Origin: Chloroflexi bacterium TSY
Lineage (GTDB): Bacteria > Chloroflexota > Anaerolineae > Caldilineales > Caldilineaceae
Reading direction: 5' to 3'
DNA: 64,000 bases
Assembly: GCA_019217005.1 (NCBI GenBank)
Contig: JAHBNG010000002.1
Coordinates: forward strand, 248,001-312,000
Shown: one piece after another, positions 9,336 through 17,877 of the stretch
Layout of the letters: each line of letters starts with the position of its first letter
Position numbering within the stretch: position 1 is the first letter of the stretch
Translations under genes and position numbers: made by a program
Notes under the pieces: model-generated
Databases searched by the model: none
Seen by the model: the letters and a program-made list of their open reading frames with translations, nothing else
Told to the model about the DNA's origin: nothing

Positions 9336-10781
9336 TTGATAGAATTAGGAAAGAGTGATGATTGTCAAACCCTATTCATTCAACAGCAGATCGCATCTGT
9401 TCAGTGCAACCAACATCACGGTTCTCATGAGAGAACAATCCCCAGTCCCAGTGGACAGCATCTTCGGTACATCAATCTAGACAATGCTGCCAGCACGGCA
9501 CCTTTGCCCGAAGTAGTCGATGTGGTCAACCGTTTTCTCCCTTACTATTCAAGTGTTCATCGCGGCACAGGCTTCAAATCACGTCTCAGTACAGAAGTTT
9601 ATGCGCAAGCACACGACATCGTTGGCCGTTTTGTCGATGCGGATATGAAAACAAACACCGTTATCTTCGGCAAAAATACGACGGAAGCCATCAACAAGCT
9701 GGCCGCACGCCTCCCCCTTGCCGCAGACGCTGTGATCTTAACCACGATGATGGAACACCATTCCAATGACCTCCCTTGGCGCAACCGAGCGACAGTCGGT
9801 CATGTAGGTGTAACGACAATGGGTCGTTTGGACGAAGCTGATTTTGACCGTCAGCTCGCCCGTTATGGTGAGCGTATCGCACTCGTAACCGTCAGCGGGG
9901 CCTCAAATGTCACTGGTTTTATCCAACCCATTCACCGGCTTGCTCGTAAAGCGCACGCAGTCGGTGCTCGAATCTTGGTCGATGCGGCACAACTGGCACC
10001 CCATCGTCTGATCGACATGAAACCTGATCATGACCCAGAGCATCTGGACTTTATTGCCCTCTCAGCTCACAAAATGTACGCACCATTTGGCACAGGTGCG
10101 TTGATTGGGCCGCAAGAAATTTTCTGCCAAGGAGCGCCTGATTATCAAGGGGGCGGGACAGTAGACATTGTCACACGAGATCGTGTCTTCTGGGCTGGAC
10201 TGCCCGACCGAGAAGAGGCCGGTAGTCCAAACGTCGTTGGTGCTGTTGCAATGGCTGCCGCTGCCAAGAGTCTCATGCAACGAGAGATGGAGACCATTGC
10301 AGAGGAAGAAATGGCTTTGACTGCTTATGCGCTTGAGCAGCTTCAAACCGTGCCCCACCTCATTCTCTATGGTGAATCTGATCCTGCCAAGGTCCACGAG
10401 CGCGTTGGCGTCATTCCCTTCAATATCAAGGGCATGCACCATGCATTGGTCGCGGCCATACTCGGTTATGAGGGCGGGATCGGTGAGCGAAACGGCTGTT
10501 TCTGTGCCCATCCATATGTGGTCCATCTGTTAAAGCTAGGCAAACAAGAGCAAAGAGCTTGGCAAACAGAAATTCTGGCAGGAGATAAATCTCGTACGCC
10601 CGGAATGGTTCGGGTAAGCTTTGGTTGCCACAACACACGCTCAGACGTAGACCAGTTGGTCGAAATGCTGCGGCGCATTGTCAATGGACACTACAAGGGC
10701 GACTATCAGGTAGAACCAAGCTCAGGCGACTATATACCGGTTGGATATAGTGAGCCATGGGCGAACTATTTTGTGCTATAA
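9336..10781 (+). CDS. Class-V PLP aminotransferase / cysteine desulfurase-like protein, 481 aa
   Basis: A fold-type I PLP enzyme of the NifS/SufS superfamily. YINLDNAASTAPLP is the substrate-loop start, TTMMEHHSNDLPW the conserved EHHSN block, DAAQLAPH the PLP-Asp region, and SAHKMYAPFGTG holds the PLP lysine (Lys246 from this start). A late motif GERNGCFCAHPY has Cys residues where desulfurases carry the catalytic Cys, in the arrangement of a 'desulfurase-like' subgroup rather than canonical SufS. Reaction: possibly sulfur or selenium removal from cysteine, or another PLP reaction; substrate undetermined. The first 45 residues are poorly conserved and the true start may lie downstream. The sigma-like gene begins 47 bp after its stop. 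Confidence 0.8.
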   Translation: MIELGKSDDCQTLFIQQQIASVQCNQHHGSHERTIPSPSGQHLRYINLDNAASTAPLPEVVDVVNRFLPYYSSVHRGTGFKSRLSTEVYAQAHDIVGRFVDADMKTNTVIFGKNTTEAINKLAARLPLAADAVILTTMMEHHSNDLPWRNRATVGHVGVTTMGRLDEADFDRQLARYGERIALVTVSGASNVTGFIQPIHRLARKAHAVGARILVDAAQLAPHRLIDMKPDHDPEHLDFIALSAHKMYAPFGTGALIGPQEIFCQGAPDYQGGGTVDIVTRDRVFWAGLPDREEAGSPNVVGAVAMAAAAKSLMQREMETIAEEEMALTAYALEQLQTVPHLILYGESDPAKVHERVGVIPFNIKGMHHALVAAILGYEGGIGERNGCFCAHPYVVHLLKLGKQEQRAWQTEILAGDKSRTPGMVRVSFGCHNTRSDVDQLVEMLRRIVNGHYKGDYQVEPSSGDYIPVGYSEPWANYFVL

Positions 10782-10828
10782 ATCATCTATTTGCTGTATA
10801 GAAGAATAGCAGAACAAGGAGAAAAACG

Positions 10829-11371
10829 ATGCGGATAATATTGGGACTCTATCTGCTCTTTAGCGGTGTGATTGCTGTCTGCCTGCTCGCCTGCTGTCGT
10901 ATTGCGGCTAAAACAGATTGGCTCTACTTAGCCAAGCGGTTCGGGACGCACCACTCACCTGGAGCCAAAGATCAGTTCTTTGGAAAACAATTAGCAACTC
11001 AACGATACCAGAGACAAAGAGAGGTTGGTCGACCAACAGTGAGAAAGTTATTAGTAGAACGTAGCAATCAAGAGTGGTGCGATCTGCTCAAGCATGAAAC
11101 ATGTGACGTTGCGCTAGCGGAGTTAGGGCTTCTACTTCGACAAGGGTTGCAGCACGCGCTGACCCACGACCCATTGGTAGACGAGGCAGCAGTAGAAAGC
11201 TTTGTGGAGCAGGCACTGCGGAAAATTCAGAGAGAGTTGGATACCTTTGCGGGGCAAAGCCGATTTACAACTTGGGCACAGAAGATCGCTGTACATATTG
11301 CGTTGCGGGAAATACGCAGGCAACGCAATATCAATACTGTACATAGTTCACAAACGTTTAGCAAACGATAA
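10829..11371 (+). CDS. Sigma-70 region-2-only protein with N-terminal hydrophobic segment, 180 aa
   Basis: Residues about 100-170 match sigma-70 region 2 of ECF factors: VESFVEQALRKIQRELDTF then SRFTTWAQKIAVHIALREIR corresponds to regions 2.1-2.4, the core-binding and -10-recognition helices. No region 4 follows; the frame stops at 11371 and no other frame continues it. The N-terminus, MRIILGLYLLFSGVIAVCLL, is a membrane-like helix, unusual for a sigma factor. AAGGAG lies before ATG 10829. It could be a truncated sigma gene fused to a hydrophobic leader, or a deliberate region-2-only factor or decoy. It is flanked closely by the aminotransferase and the DUF4399-cytochrome gene, so the three may form an operon. 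Confidence 0.65.
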   Translation: MRIILGLYLLFSGVIAVCLLACCRIAAKTDWLYLAKRFGTHHSPGAKDQFFGKQLATQRYQRQREVGRPTVRKLLVERSNQEWCDLLKHETCDVALAELGLLLRQGLQHALTHDPLVDEAAVESFVEQALRKIQRELDTFAGQSRFTTWAQKIAVHIALREIRRQRNINTVHSSQTFSKR

Positions 11372-11479
11372 ACAAACGCAAGCCTATCATACTGAAATCT
11401 CGATACAACTTACGCTCGTTGGACAAGATTTGGCAAACGTAATATTGGCTCTCTAAAGAATCCAAAAAGGGGTGTTTTT

Positions 11480-13144
11480 ATGAAAATTGTCGTGACGACC
11501 AGGACTCTAATTACGATAAGCGCATTGACCATTCTCATAGCGTTCATCATTTCTGCTTGTGCCGGATCAACCGAAGAAACCAAACCGAATCCGACAGAAC
11601 CAGCTGCAACGCAAGAGTCCCATGCCTCTGAGCCAGGAGTATCACCGACCGAAGAGCCAGAGGGAGAAGGTATCCAAATAACAGATGTTGTGCAGCGCGT
11701 TTTCTTCAGGCAACCCACAGCCAATGCGATTGTGCCACCAACGTTCACGGTGATCATGGGAGCAGAAGGATTGGCAGTGGAGCCAGCGGGCGATATCCAT
11801 GAGGGCGCAGGACATTTTCATATCTTAATCGATGCCGATTTTATTGCCCCAGGCGAAGTGATTCCGAATGATGAGTTACACATCCACTATGGTGACGGTT
11901 CGACTGAGACGGAGTTAAATCTCAAACCTGGCACGTACACCTTACGTTTGCAGATGGCCAACGGTGCCCACATTGCATTGGAGGGTGATCAGTATCGAGA
12001 TGAGATTGTCATCAGCGTTAAGGAGGATACACCAGAGCAGGCGGTACGTTTTGCCCAACCACTTGACGGAGCAACGATCCCACCCATGACTGAGGTTGTG
12101 ATGGCGGCTACGGGACTGGTTGTTGAACCGGCAGGTGATATTCATGAAAATGCCGGTCACTTTCATATCCTTATCGATACGGACTTTATCCCTGCAGGAG
12201 AGGTAATCCCGGCAGACGAACAGCATCTTCACTTTGGCAAAGCGCAAACGACGACTACGATAGAACTGTCACCGGGTGAACATACGCTCCGTCTGCAGAT
12301 GGCCAACGGTGCTCATATCGCGGTAGCGGGAGATCAATACCGCGATGAGGTCACGGTCAATGTGGTTGAAGGTGCTTCTTCTCCGCAAGTTCTCTTTGTG
12401 AAGCCAGAGAATCAGGCGACCGTTACAAATCCAGTTGATGTCCGCATGTCGGCGGCTGGTCTTTTCGTCGAACCAGCGGGGATGGTGCTGCGCCCAGAAG
12501 GTGGGCACATGCACATTTTGGTCGACACCGACTTTATCCCCACAGGCGAAGTGATCCCCAAGGATGAGCAACATATACACTTTGGCGGTGGCCAGTTGGC
12601 TGCCGAACTAGATTTGCAACCAGGTCAACATACGCTCCGTCTGCAGATGGCCAACGGAGCACATATTGCTCTGGACGGGGATCAATACCGCCACGAAATC
12701 ACCATCGTCGTCGAAGGGGAATCAACAGCAAAAGAATCCTCTGAAAGGGCATCCTCTGAAGCGGTGGAAAAAGCAGAGGAGACCACCCCAGTCGCTACCC
12801 CAGAACCAGAAGAGGAGACGCCAGAAGAAGGCGCTTTGCGTTCCCCTCAGGAACTTTGGGTCAGCATGAGTTGCTCTGGGTGTCACAACATTGATGAAGA
12901 ACAATCCGAAACGAACCGTGGTCCTGTTGGTCCGCATATGGCCAACTTCCATGAACGTGCGGGCAGCCGAGTCGATGGACAGAGTGCGGAAGAGTATACA
13001 TACACCAGCATTGTAGAACCCAATGACTTTGTCGTCGAGACCTATATTGCGAATATCATGCCCTCTACCTTTGCCGAGAAGATGAGTGAAGAAGAGATTC
13101 GTCAATTAGTGAGTTGGTTATTGGATCCCGAGAGGGATCAGTAA
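11480..13144 (+). CDS. Lipoprotein with three DUF4399 domains and a C-terminal cytochrome c domain, 554 aa
   Basis: AAGGGGTG precedes ATG 11480. A signal peptide ends in lipobox IISAC, then an acidic Glu/Thr/Pro linker. Three tandem DUF4399 domains of about 105 residues follow, each with PPAG/EPAGDIHE-like and GHFHILIDTDFI motifs and a repeated LRLQMANGAHIA. Each contains clustered His (HFH, HLH or HIH), suggesting metal ligands, though the family's role is unknown. The last 95 residues are a monohaem cytochrome c: CSGCH at residues 465-469, with a candidate axial Met in NIMPSTFAEKM. It would be anchored on the outer face of the membrane and could move electrons to or from a metal held by the DUF4399 repeats. 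This role is an inference. Confidence 0.85.
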   Translation: MKIVVTTRTLITISALTILIAFIISACAGSTEETKPNPTEPAATQESHASEPGVSPTEEPEGEGIQITDVVQRVFFRQPTANAIVPPTFTVIMGAEGLAVEPAGDIHEGAGHFHILIDADFIAPGEVIPNDELHIHYGDGSTETELNLKPGTYTLRLQMANGAHIALEGDQYRDEIVISVKEDTPEQAVRFAQPLDGATIPPMTEVVMAATGLVVEPAGDIHENAGHFHILIDTDFIPAGEVIPADEQHLHFGKAQTTTTIELSPGEHTLRLQMANGAHIAVAGDQYRDEVTVNVVEGASSPQVLFVKPENQATVTNPVDVRMSAAGLFVEPAGMVLRPEGGHMHILVDTDFIPTGEVIPKDEQHIHFGGGQLAAELDLQPGQHTLRLQMANGAHIALDGDQYRHEITIVVEGESTAKESSERASSEAVEKAEETTPVATPEPEEETPEEGALRSPQELWVSMSCSGCHNIDEEQSETNRGPVGPHMANFHERAGSRVDGQSAEEYTYTSIVEPNDFVVETYIANIMPSTFAEKMSEEEIRQLVSWLLDPERDQ

Positions 13145-13191
13145 TCAAGTTCATCTTCTCTGGTCCGGATGAGATGGGGATTTCACTCTCT

Positions 13192-13326
13192 ATTACACGC
13201 AGTAGACATAATCCTGCACTTCTCAGTCAAAACAGACTCGAGCGTGCCAAATGGTCCGAGATTCTCTACTGCGTCTTTTTTCGCCATTTGAACGCTCTAC
13301 CTCTGAGAAATCCTACTGCGTGTAAT
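13192..13326. repeat. Palindromic MITE-like element with 14-bp terminal repeats
   Basis: ATTACACGCAGTAG (13192-13205) and its exact complement (13313-13326) bound a 135-bp non-coding unit that also holds an internal CTACTGCGTC. It lies between the convergent cytochrome and P-type ATPase genes. No clear target duplication is visible and no second copy occurs in the window. Confidence 0.6.
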
Positions 13327-13395
13327 CTTTGATGCTGACGGCAACCCGATGAATGGCCAGGCGGGTGGAATCTCACTTAACTATAGGTTGAACAT

Positions 13396-15669
13396 CTAGG
13401 AGCCGTCTGACCAGCGCAACAGCCTCATCCCATTCAGCGTCACCAACACCGACGTCCCAACATCGGCCAAGACAGCCATCCACATGGTGCCCAAACCAAG
13501 CAGCACCAGCACCAGAAAGATAAGCTTGATCCCAATGCTAAAAACCACATTCGCCTGAATTGTACGCATTGTCGCCCGGCTCAGCCGAAGCGCAAATGGT
13601 AATTGACGTAAGTCATCGTGCATGAGCGTGATGTCAGCGGTCTCCATGGCTTGAGTTGTACTTCCTGCCCCGCCGACTGCAATTCCTACATCGGCCGTGG
13701 CTAATGCCGGAGCATCATTGATGCCATCGCCCATCATCGCCAACGCACCATGTTGTGCCTGCAACTCTTCAATTGCGGCGACCTTTCTCTCCGGTAACAA
13801 GCCTGCACGAATGTCCGTCACGCCAATTGCGGCACCGACTTTTTTGGCTGTTGCCTCATCATCACCAGTCAACATGGCGATCGAGCGCAGCCCAAGTTGT
13901 TTGAGCTCAGTAACCGCCGACTGACTGCTCTGCCGTATTGTATCAGCGACGGTAATCGTTCCCAGATAGACATTGTCGGCACCAACCATCATGGGTGTGT
14001 AGCCTTGCTCTGCATCGAAAGCGGATTGGTGGCACTGCTCCGATGTATGGGAAACATGTTCATCAAAGAACGAGTGACTGCCGATCACGATCTCACGATC
14101 TCCCACGACTCCGCGGACGCCTCGCCCGACCAAGGCAGAGACATCTTCGACTGATGGATACTGTTGCGTCAACCCATTCTGTTTCGACGCCGCGACCACG
14201 GCATAAGCCAACGGATGTTCGCTATGTGCTTCGACGGCACTAGCAAGTGCCAACACATCTTTACATTCTGCACAATCGATCCGCCCATCGTCGCCCGATC
14301 CATTTGGCAGCGCATGAGATTCTTCGCCACAAGCTGCCGCACGCACGGATACAACGGACGGTTGGCCCAGAGTCAAGGTTCCGGTCTTGTCAAAGGCAAT
14401 GGCCTTGATTTGACCCAGCTTTTCCAGATACGCACCGCCTTTGATCAAGACGCCATTGCGTGCTCCGTTGCTGATAGCGCTGATCACGCTAACGGGTGTG
14501 CTGATGACCAAAGCGCAAGGACAGGCCACAACCAGCAGTGCCAAACCACGATAGAGCCACCCAAATGTCTCAGGATTTGGGTTAAAAAACGGTTGACCAA
14601 AAAGGAGCGGTGGTAGAGTGGCAACCAATAGAGCCAGGACCATGACTGCAGGTGTGTAATATTTGGCAAACTGATCAACAAAACGTTGGGTTGGTGCTCG
14701 CCGTTCCTGCGCCTCTTCGACCAGGCGAATCATGCGGCTAATTGTGTTGTCTGCAGCCAGATGTGTGACTTCGACCTCCAGAGCACCTTCGCCATTTATT
14801 GTGCCTGCAAACACCTGGCTATCCTCAGTCTTTTCGATTAACCGGCTCTCACCCGTAATGGCGGCCTGGTTTACAGCAGAGTGCCCCGCCAACACACGCC
14901 CATCCATCGGAATACGCTCACCTGGCCGGATCAGAATCACATCTCCGATTTCAAGATCTTCTACCTTGATTTGTTTGTTTGTGTCCTGGCCTAAGATCAC
15001 CAATTCATCCCGCTTGCGCAAACGCGTTGCCATATTGGGGGCCACCTGCATGAGGCTGCGGATCGCGTTCCGCGCGCGGCTTGCCGTATATCCCTCTAGC
15101 GCCTCGCCAATGGCAAAGAGCACCATCACCATCGCGGCTTCAACATAGGCTCCGATGATGACAGCACCGATGGCCGCAATTGTCATCAGCACATTGATAT
15201 TGATTTCCCGCCCAACTGTGAGTGAACGCCAGGCGCTGCGAGCAATGGGCCAACCTGCCAACAACAGCGCAATGAGCGATAAGCCATCTACCCAGATAAA
15301 CTCCCTGCCCAGAATTTCCGTAAAAATCAGACCAGGAAGCGCGAGAAGAGCAGCCCAGAGAGCAAGCCTTGTTTCTAGGCGTTGCCACATATAGTGCCAG
15401 AAGTTTTGTGGTAGCTCCATACTGTTTTCTGCTGGACCTGTAGAGTCAGCAACGGCAAAGCCAAGCTTGTGTACCACGTCTGTGATGTCGTCAGTGGTTG
15501 TTGAACTTGGGGCAGATTTTCCCATGACGGTCAATGTCTCTGTTGCGAAGTTCAATTCACACTCTTCAACGCTGTCGAGTTGTGCCACGGCATTTTCAAT
15601 CGAGCGCGCACAACCAGGGCAGTCCATGCCTTGGATTTTGAATTTGAGTGAGGCAGTATTGATTGACAT
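13396..15669 (-). CDS. Heavy-metal translocating P1B-type ATPase (Zn/Cd/Pb-type)
   Basis: It pumps a soft or borderline divalent metal out of the cytoplasm. Domains in order: N-terminal HMA domain with GMDCPGC; actuator loop AITGES; membrane helix with CPC in VACPCALVIST; phosphorylation site DKTGTLTLG; SEHPLAYAV; ATP-binding GDGINDAPALATADVGIAVG. The CPC motif together with the C-terminal LNGMRLLRW tail fits the ZntA/CadA subgroup rather than Cu pumps. I chose ATG 15669 (about 757 aa) because it places the HMA domain at the N-terminus; the frame is open to a TTG at 15798, but that leader is not conserved-looking. A MerR-type promoter lies at 15833-15864, so metal-induced expression by the adjacent MerR protein is likely. 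Confidence 0.93.
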   Translation of the reverse strand: MSINTASLKFKIQGMDCPGCARSIENAVAQLDSVEECELNFATETLTVMGKSAPSSTTTDDITDVVHKLGFAVADSTGPAENSMELPQNFWHYMWQRLETRLALWAALLALPGLIFTEILGREFIWVDGLSLIALLLAGWPIARSAWRSLTVGREININVLMTIAAIGAVIIGAYVEAAMVMVLFAIGEALEGYTASRARNAIRSLMQVAPNMATRLRKRDELVILGQDTNKQIKVEDLEIGDVILIRPGERIPMDGRVLAGHSAVNQAAITGESRLIEKTEDSQVFAGTINGEGALEVEVTHLAADNTISRMIRLVEEAQERRAPTQRFVDQFAKYYTPAVMVLALLVATLPPLLFGQPFFNPNPETFGWLYRGLALLVVACPCALVISTPVSVISAISNGARNGVLIKGGAYLEKLGQIKAIAFDKTGTLTLGQPSVVSVRAAACGEESHALPNGSGDDGRIDCAECKDVLALASAVEAHSEHPLAYAVVAASKQNGLTQQYPSVEDVSALVGRGVRGVVGDREIVIGSHSFFDEHVSHTSEQCHQSAFDAEQGYTPMMVGADNVYLGTITVADTIRQSSQSAVTELKQLGLRSIAMLTGDDEATAKKVGAAIGVTDIRAGLLPERKVAAIEELQAQHGALAMMGDGINDAPALATADVGIAVGGAGSTTQAMETADITLMHDDLRQLPFALRLSRATMRTIQANVVFSIGIKLIFLVLVLLGLGTMWMAVLADVGTSVLVTLNGMRLLRWSDGS

Positions 15670-15832
15670 AGCTTTCTTATTGCAGAGTTGCAGGGTTGCG
15701 AAGTCGACGTATTGCTTTGCGGGTTTGACACGTTGTACCATATCCATTTCGTTAACTGGTACCAAGCAATACGCACCACGCAACATAGTGTCCCACAAAG
15801 AGATTCGTTTAGAAACGTTTTCCTATACCAAT

Positions 15833-15864
15833 AATATACACCTTCAAGTTGGGTTGAATGTCAA
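15833..15864 (-). promoter_or_regulatory. MerR-type promoter with 20-bp spacer and operator dyad
   Basis: On the minus strand, TTGACA (15859-15864) and TATATT (15833-15838) are separated by exactly 20 bp. The spacer holds the dyad TTCAA-CCCAAC-TTGAA. Over-long 19-20-bp spacers with a central dyad are the hallmark of promoters untwisted by MerR-family activators. It reads into the P-type ATPase gene. Confidence 0.8.
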
Positions 15865-15877
15865 GGGGGAGTTTTTT

Positions 15878-16645
15878 CTACGCCGAAATAGAAAGGAATA
15901 GACGGGCGAAGAGAAAGGCATTGTCACCGCGGCAAACGAGTAAAAAGCCTTCATCATTGTGCATCAGCTCGGGGATTTGGTGTGTATGTTGATGAACGTG
16001 GCAGTCCGCCTCAAGCTGAGCAAGGGCATTAAGCGCATCGCCAACGCTTGGTTCATTCGACACCACGAGGATGTGATAGTCGTTGTCCCCTTGCCAAACA
16101 TGAACATGTTGGCCGCGCAATGTATCGATGAGGCGCTGACCTTCCACCGTGCTCAATTGACAACCAGTATTGCGCAACAGCCAATCGAGCATCGTTGTGG
16201 CTGACTGCGCACCAGGATCACTACAGACCCGATCCACGAGCTGTTGGAAGAGAGAATTCGCCGATCGGTTTGCTTCATTAACGAGTGGTCCAGCGACGCG
16301 ACGATGGAGATCCTGTAGAAAAAGACCCATCTCGTGGCGCACGACGAGCCATTGTGTCATCTGCTTTTCGATGGCCAAATAACGCTCCTCAGCGGTCCGA
16401 ACGAGTTCATCATGGCTCAACTCTTCCGCATCCATGCGCTCGAGCAGAATTCGGATATCGCCGAGCGAAAATCCCAAACGTTGTGACCGCTGGATAAAAC
16501 GAAGTAACTGTTCTGCTGCCTCGTCATAGAGACGATACCCAGCATCGGAACGATCGGTGGGTGTCAATAACCCCTCTTCTTCATAGTAGCGAAGCGTGGA
16601 TGTTCGAACACCAACACGTTTTGCCAGTTGACCAATCGTTAGCAT
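15878..16645 (-). CDS. MerR-family transcriptional regulator, about 255 aa
   Basis: ATG 16645 gives MLTIGQLAKRVGVRTSTLRYYEEEGLL, the canonical MerR winged-helix start; the reading to 16720 adds a non-conserved leader. Helix-turn-helix residues are followed by GYRLYDE and a long dimerisation helix. The C-terminal region is unusually long for a metal MerR (about 130 extra residues) and contains a His-rich stretch CHVHQHTHQ that could bind metal. A classical Cys-x-Cys metal loop is not evident. It lies between the Mn/Zn ABC operon and the P-type ATPase, whose promoter starts 14 bp from the regulator's stop. It is the obvious candidate activator of that pump. Confidence 0.88.
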   Translation of the reverse strand: MLTIGQLAKRVGVRTSTLRYYEEEGLLTPTDRSDAGYRLYDEAAEQLLRFIQRSQRLGFSLGDIRILLERMDAEELSHDELVRTAEERYLAIEKQMTQWLVVRHEMGLFLQDLHRRVAGPLVNEANRSANSLFQQLVDRVCSDPGAQSATTMLDWLLRNTGCQLSTVEGQRLIDTLRGQHVHVWQGDNDYHILVVSNEPSVGDALNALAQLEADCHVHQHTHQIPELMHNDEGFLLVCRGDNAFLFARLFLSISA

Positions 16646-16680
16646 GTAAATTGAATTGAATCGATTCCAAAAACTATCGT

Positions 16681-16750
16681 GATCCACAGATGGACAGGAT
16701 GTACTGGACGAAAAGAGCAAAATCCTGTGTATCCCGTCAATCTGTGGATC
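16681..16750. repeat. REP-like palindrome downstream of the permease gene
   Basis: GATCCACAGAT (16681-16691) and its exact complement (16740-16750), with a second inner pair AGGAT / ATCCT. It begins 17 bp past the permease stop and may mark an operon 3' end or attenuate transcription into the MerR gene. Confidence 0.6.
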
Positions 16751-16767
16751 GTTAAAAAGGGATTGGC

Positions 16768-17877
16768 CTACCGAACCATCGCCTGTTGTGCCATCGTCCG
16801 TCCTTCAGCGGTCAGCCGCAAGTTGCCGCTGTGGCGACGGATGACTCCTTTGCGCTCGGCATAGCGGACAACTTGCTCGGCAAAATCAGGTTCCCAGCGA
16901 ATGTGTTCAAGCAGATGTTCGATGCGGCTCTCGTACTGGGCATCTGGTCCACCTTCGTGATGCAGCAGATGAATGGCCAGCATTGTCTCTGCGAATTCCC
17001 ATTTTTGTTGTAAACGTCTACGCACAATCATGATCAAGCCACGTTGGGGTGAAAAGAGCAAAGTGGCCAAGAAGATCAGACCAATGACGGTTACCATCGC
17101 ACCAGCAATGTTGCTATCCAGACTACGGGCGAGCCAATATCCGCCGACGGCTCCAACAACCCCAACCACAACACTGAGCCAGAGCATAATGGCTAATCGA
17201 TCCGTTAGCAAATAGGCCGTTGCCGGTGGCACAATCATTAGCGCGACCACCAATATTGAACCAACGGCATCAAAGGCACCAACCGCCGTAATTGAGACCA
17301 TCGCGGTCAGACCGTAGTGGAGTAAGGTAGGAGAAAAGCCAAGCGCAGCGGCCAATCCGGCGTCAAACGTTGCCAGCTTCAGTTCCTTGTAAAAGAGCAC
17401 AAGAAAGAGCAGATTGAGCAAGAGTATAATGCTCATGGTGATCAGGGTACGTGGTCCAATATCGATCCCAAACAGCTCAAAACGATCAAAAGGCGCAAAG
17501 ACCAGATCTCCCTGAAAAACCACATGCTCGTCTAGATGAACATTGCGGGCAAAGACGGAAATGAGAATGACAGCAATGCTAAAAAGTGCCGGAAAGACAA
17601 TCCCAATGGCCGCATCTTCCTTCACGAGCCGGGTGCGATTGAGCAGTTCCACGAGGCTCACCGTGAGAATACCCATCAGCGCGGCTCCAGTCATGAGCAG
17701 CGGATGTCCAAATTCCTGCACCACAAAGAATGCCAGCACAATCCCTAACAAAACGGTGTGGCTAATGGCATCGCTCATCATGGCCATCTGGCGCAAAATC
17801 AGAAAGGTACCAGGGAGCGCACAAGCCCCAGCAACAACAGCCGCAATCAATTGAATTTCAACTTGTGCAAGCGTCAT
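16768..17877 (-). CDS. Mn/Zn-type ABC transporter permease with C-terminal winged-helix-like domain, 369 aa
   Basis: Residues 1-270 form an ABC-3 family permease of the ZnuB/MntB/SitC type: eight or nine hydrophobic segments, SDAISHTVLLGIVLAF near the N-terminus and the LATFDAGLAAALGFSP loop that contacts the ATPase. Residues 275-369 are hydrophilic and helical, ending GVIRRHSGNLRLTAEGRTMAQQAM, which reads like a DtxR-type winged helix (helices, beta wing, LTxEG). Its start overlaps the upstream permease stop by 4 bp (ATGA), which implies translational coupling. The product imports a divalent metal with the adjacent ATPase, binding protein and second permease. The tail faces the cytoplasm. 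Confidence 0.9.
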   Translation of the reverse strand: MTLAQVEIQLIAAVVAGACALPGTFLILRQMAMMSDAISHTVLLGIVLAFFVVQEFGHPLLMTGAALMGILTVSLVELLNRTRLVKEDAAIGIVFPALFSIAVILISVFARNVHLDEHVVFQGDLVFAPFDRFELFGIDIGPRTLITMSIILLLNLLFLVLFYKELKLATFDAGLAAALGFSPTLLHYGLTAMVSITAVGAFDAVGSILVVALMIVPPATAYLLTDRLAIMLWLSVVVGVVGAVGGYWLARSLDSNIAGAMVTVIGLIFLATLLFSPQRGLIMIVRRRLQQKWEFAETMLAIHLLHHEGGPDAQYESRIEHLLEHIRWEPDFAEQVVRYAERKGVIRRHSGNLRLTAEGRTMAQQAMVR

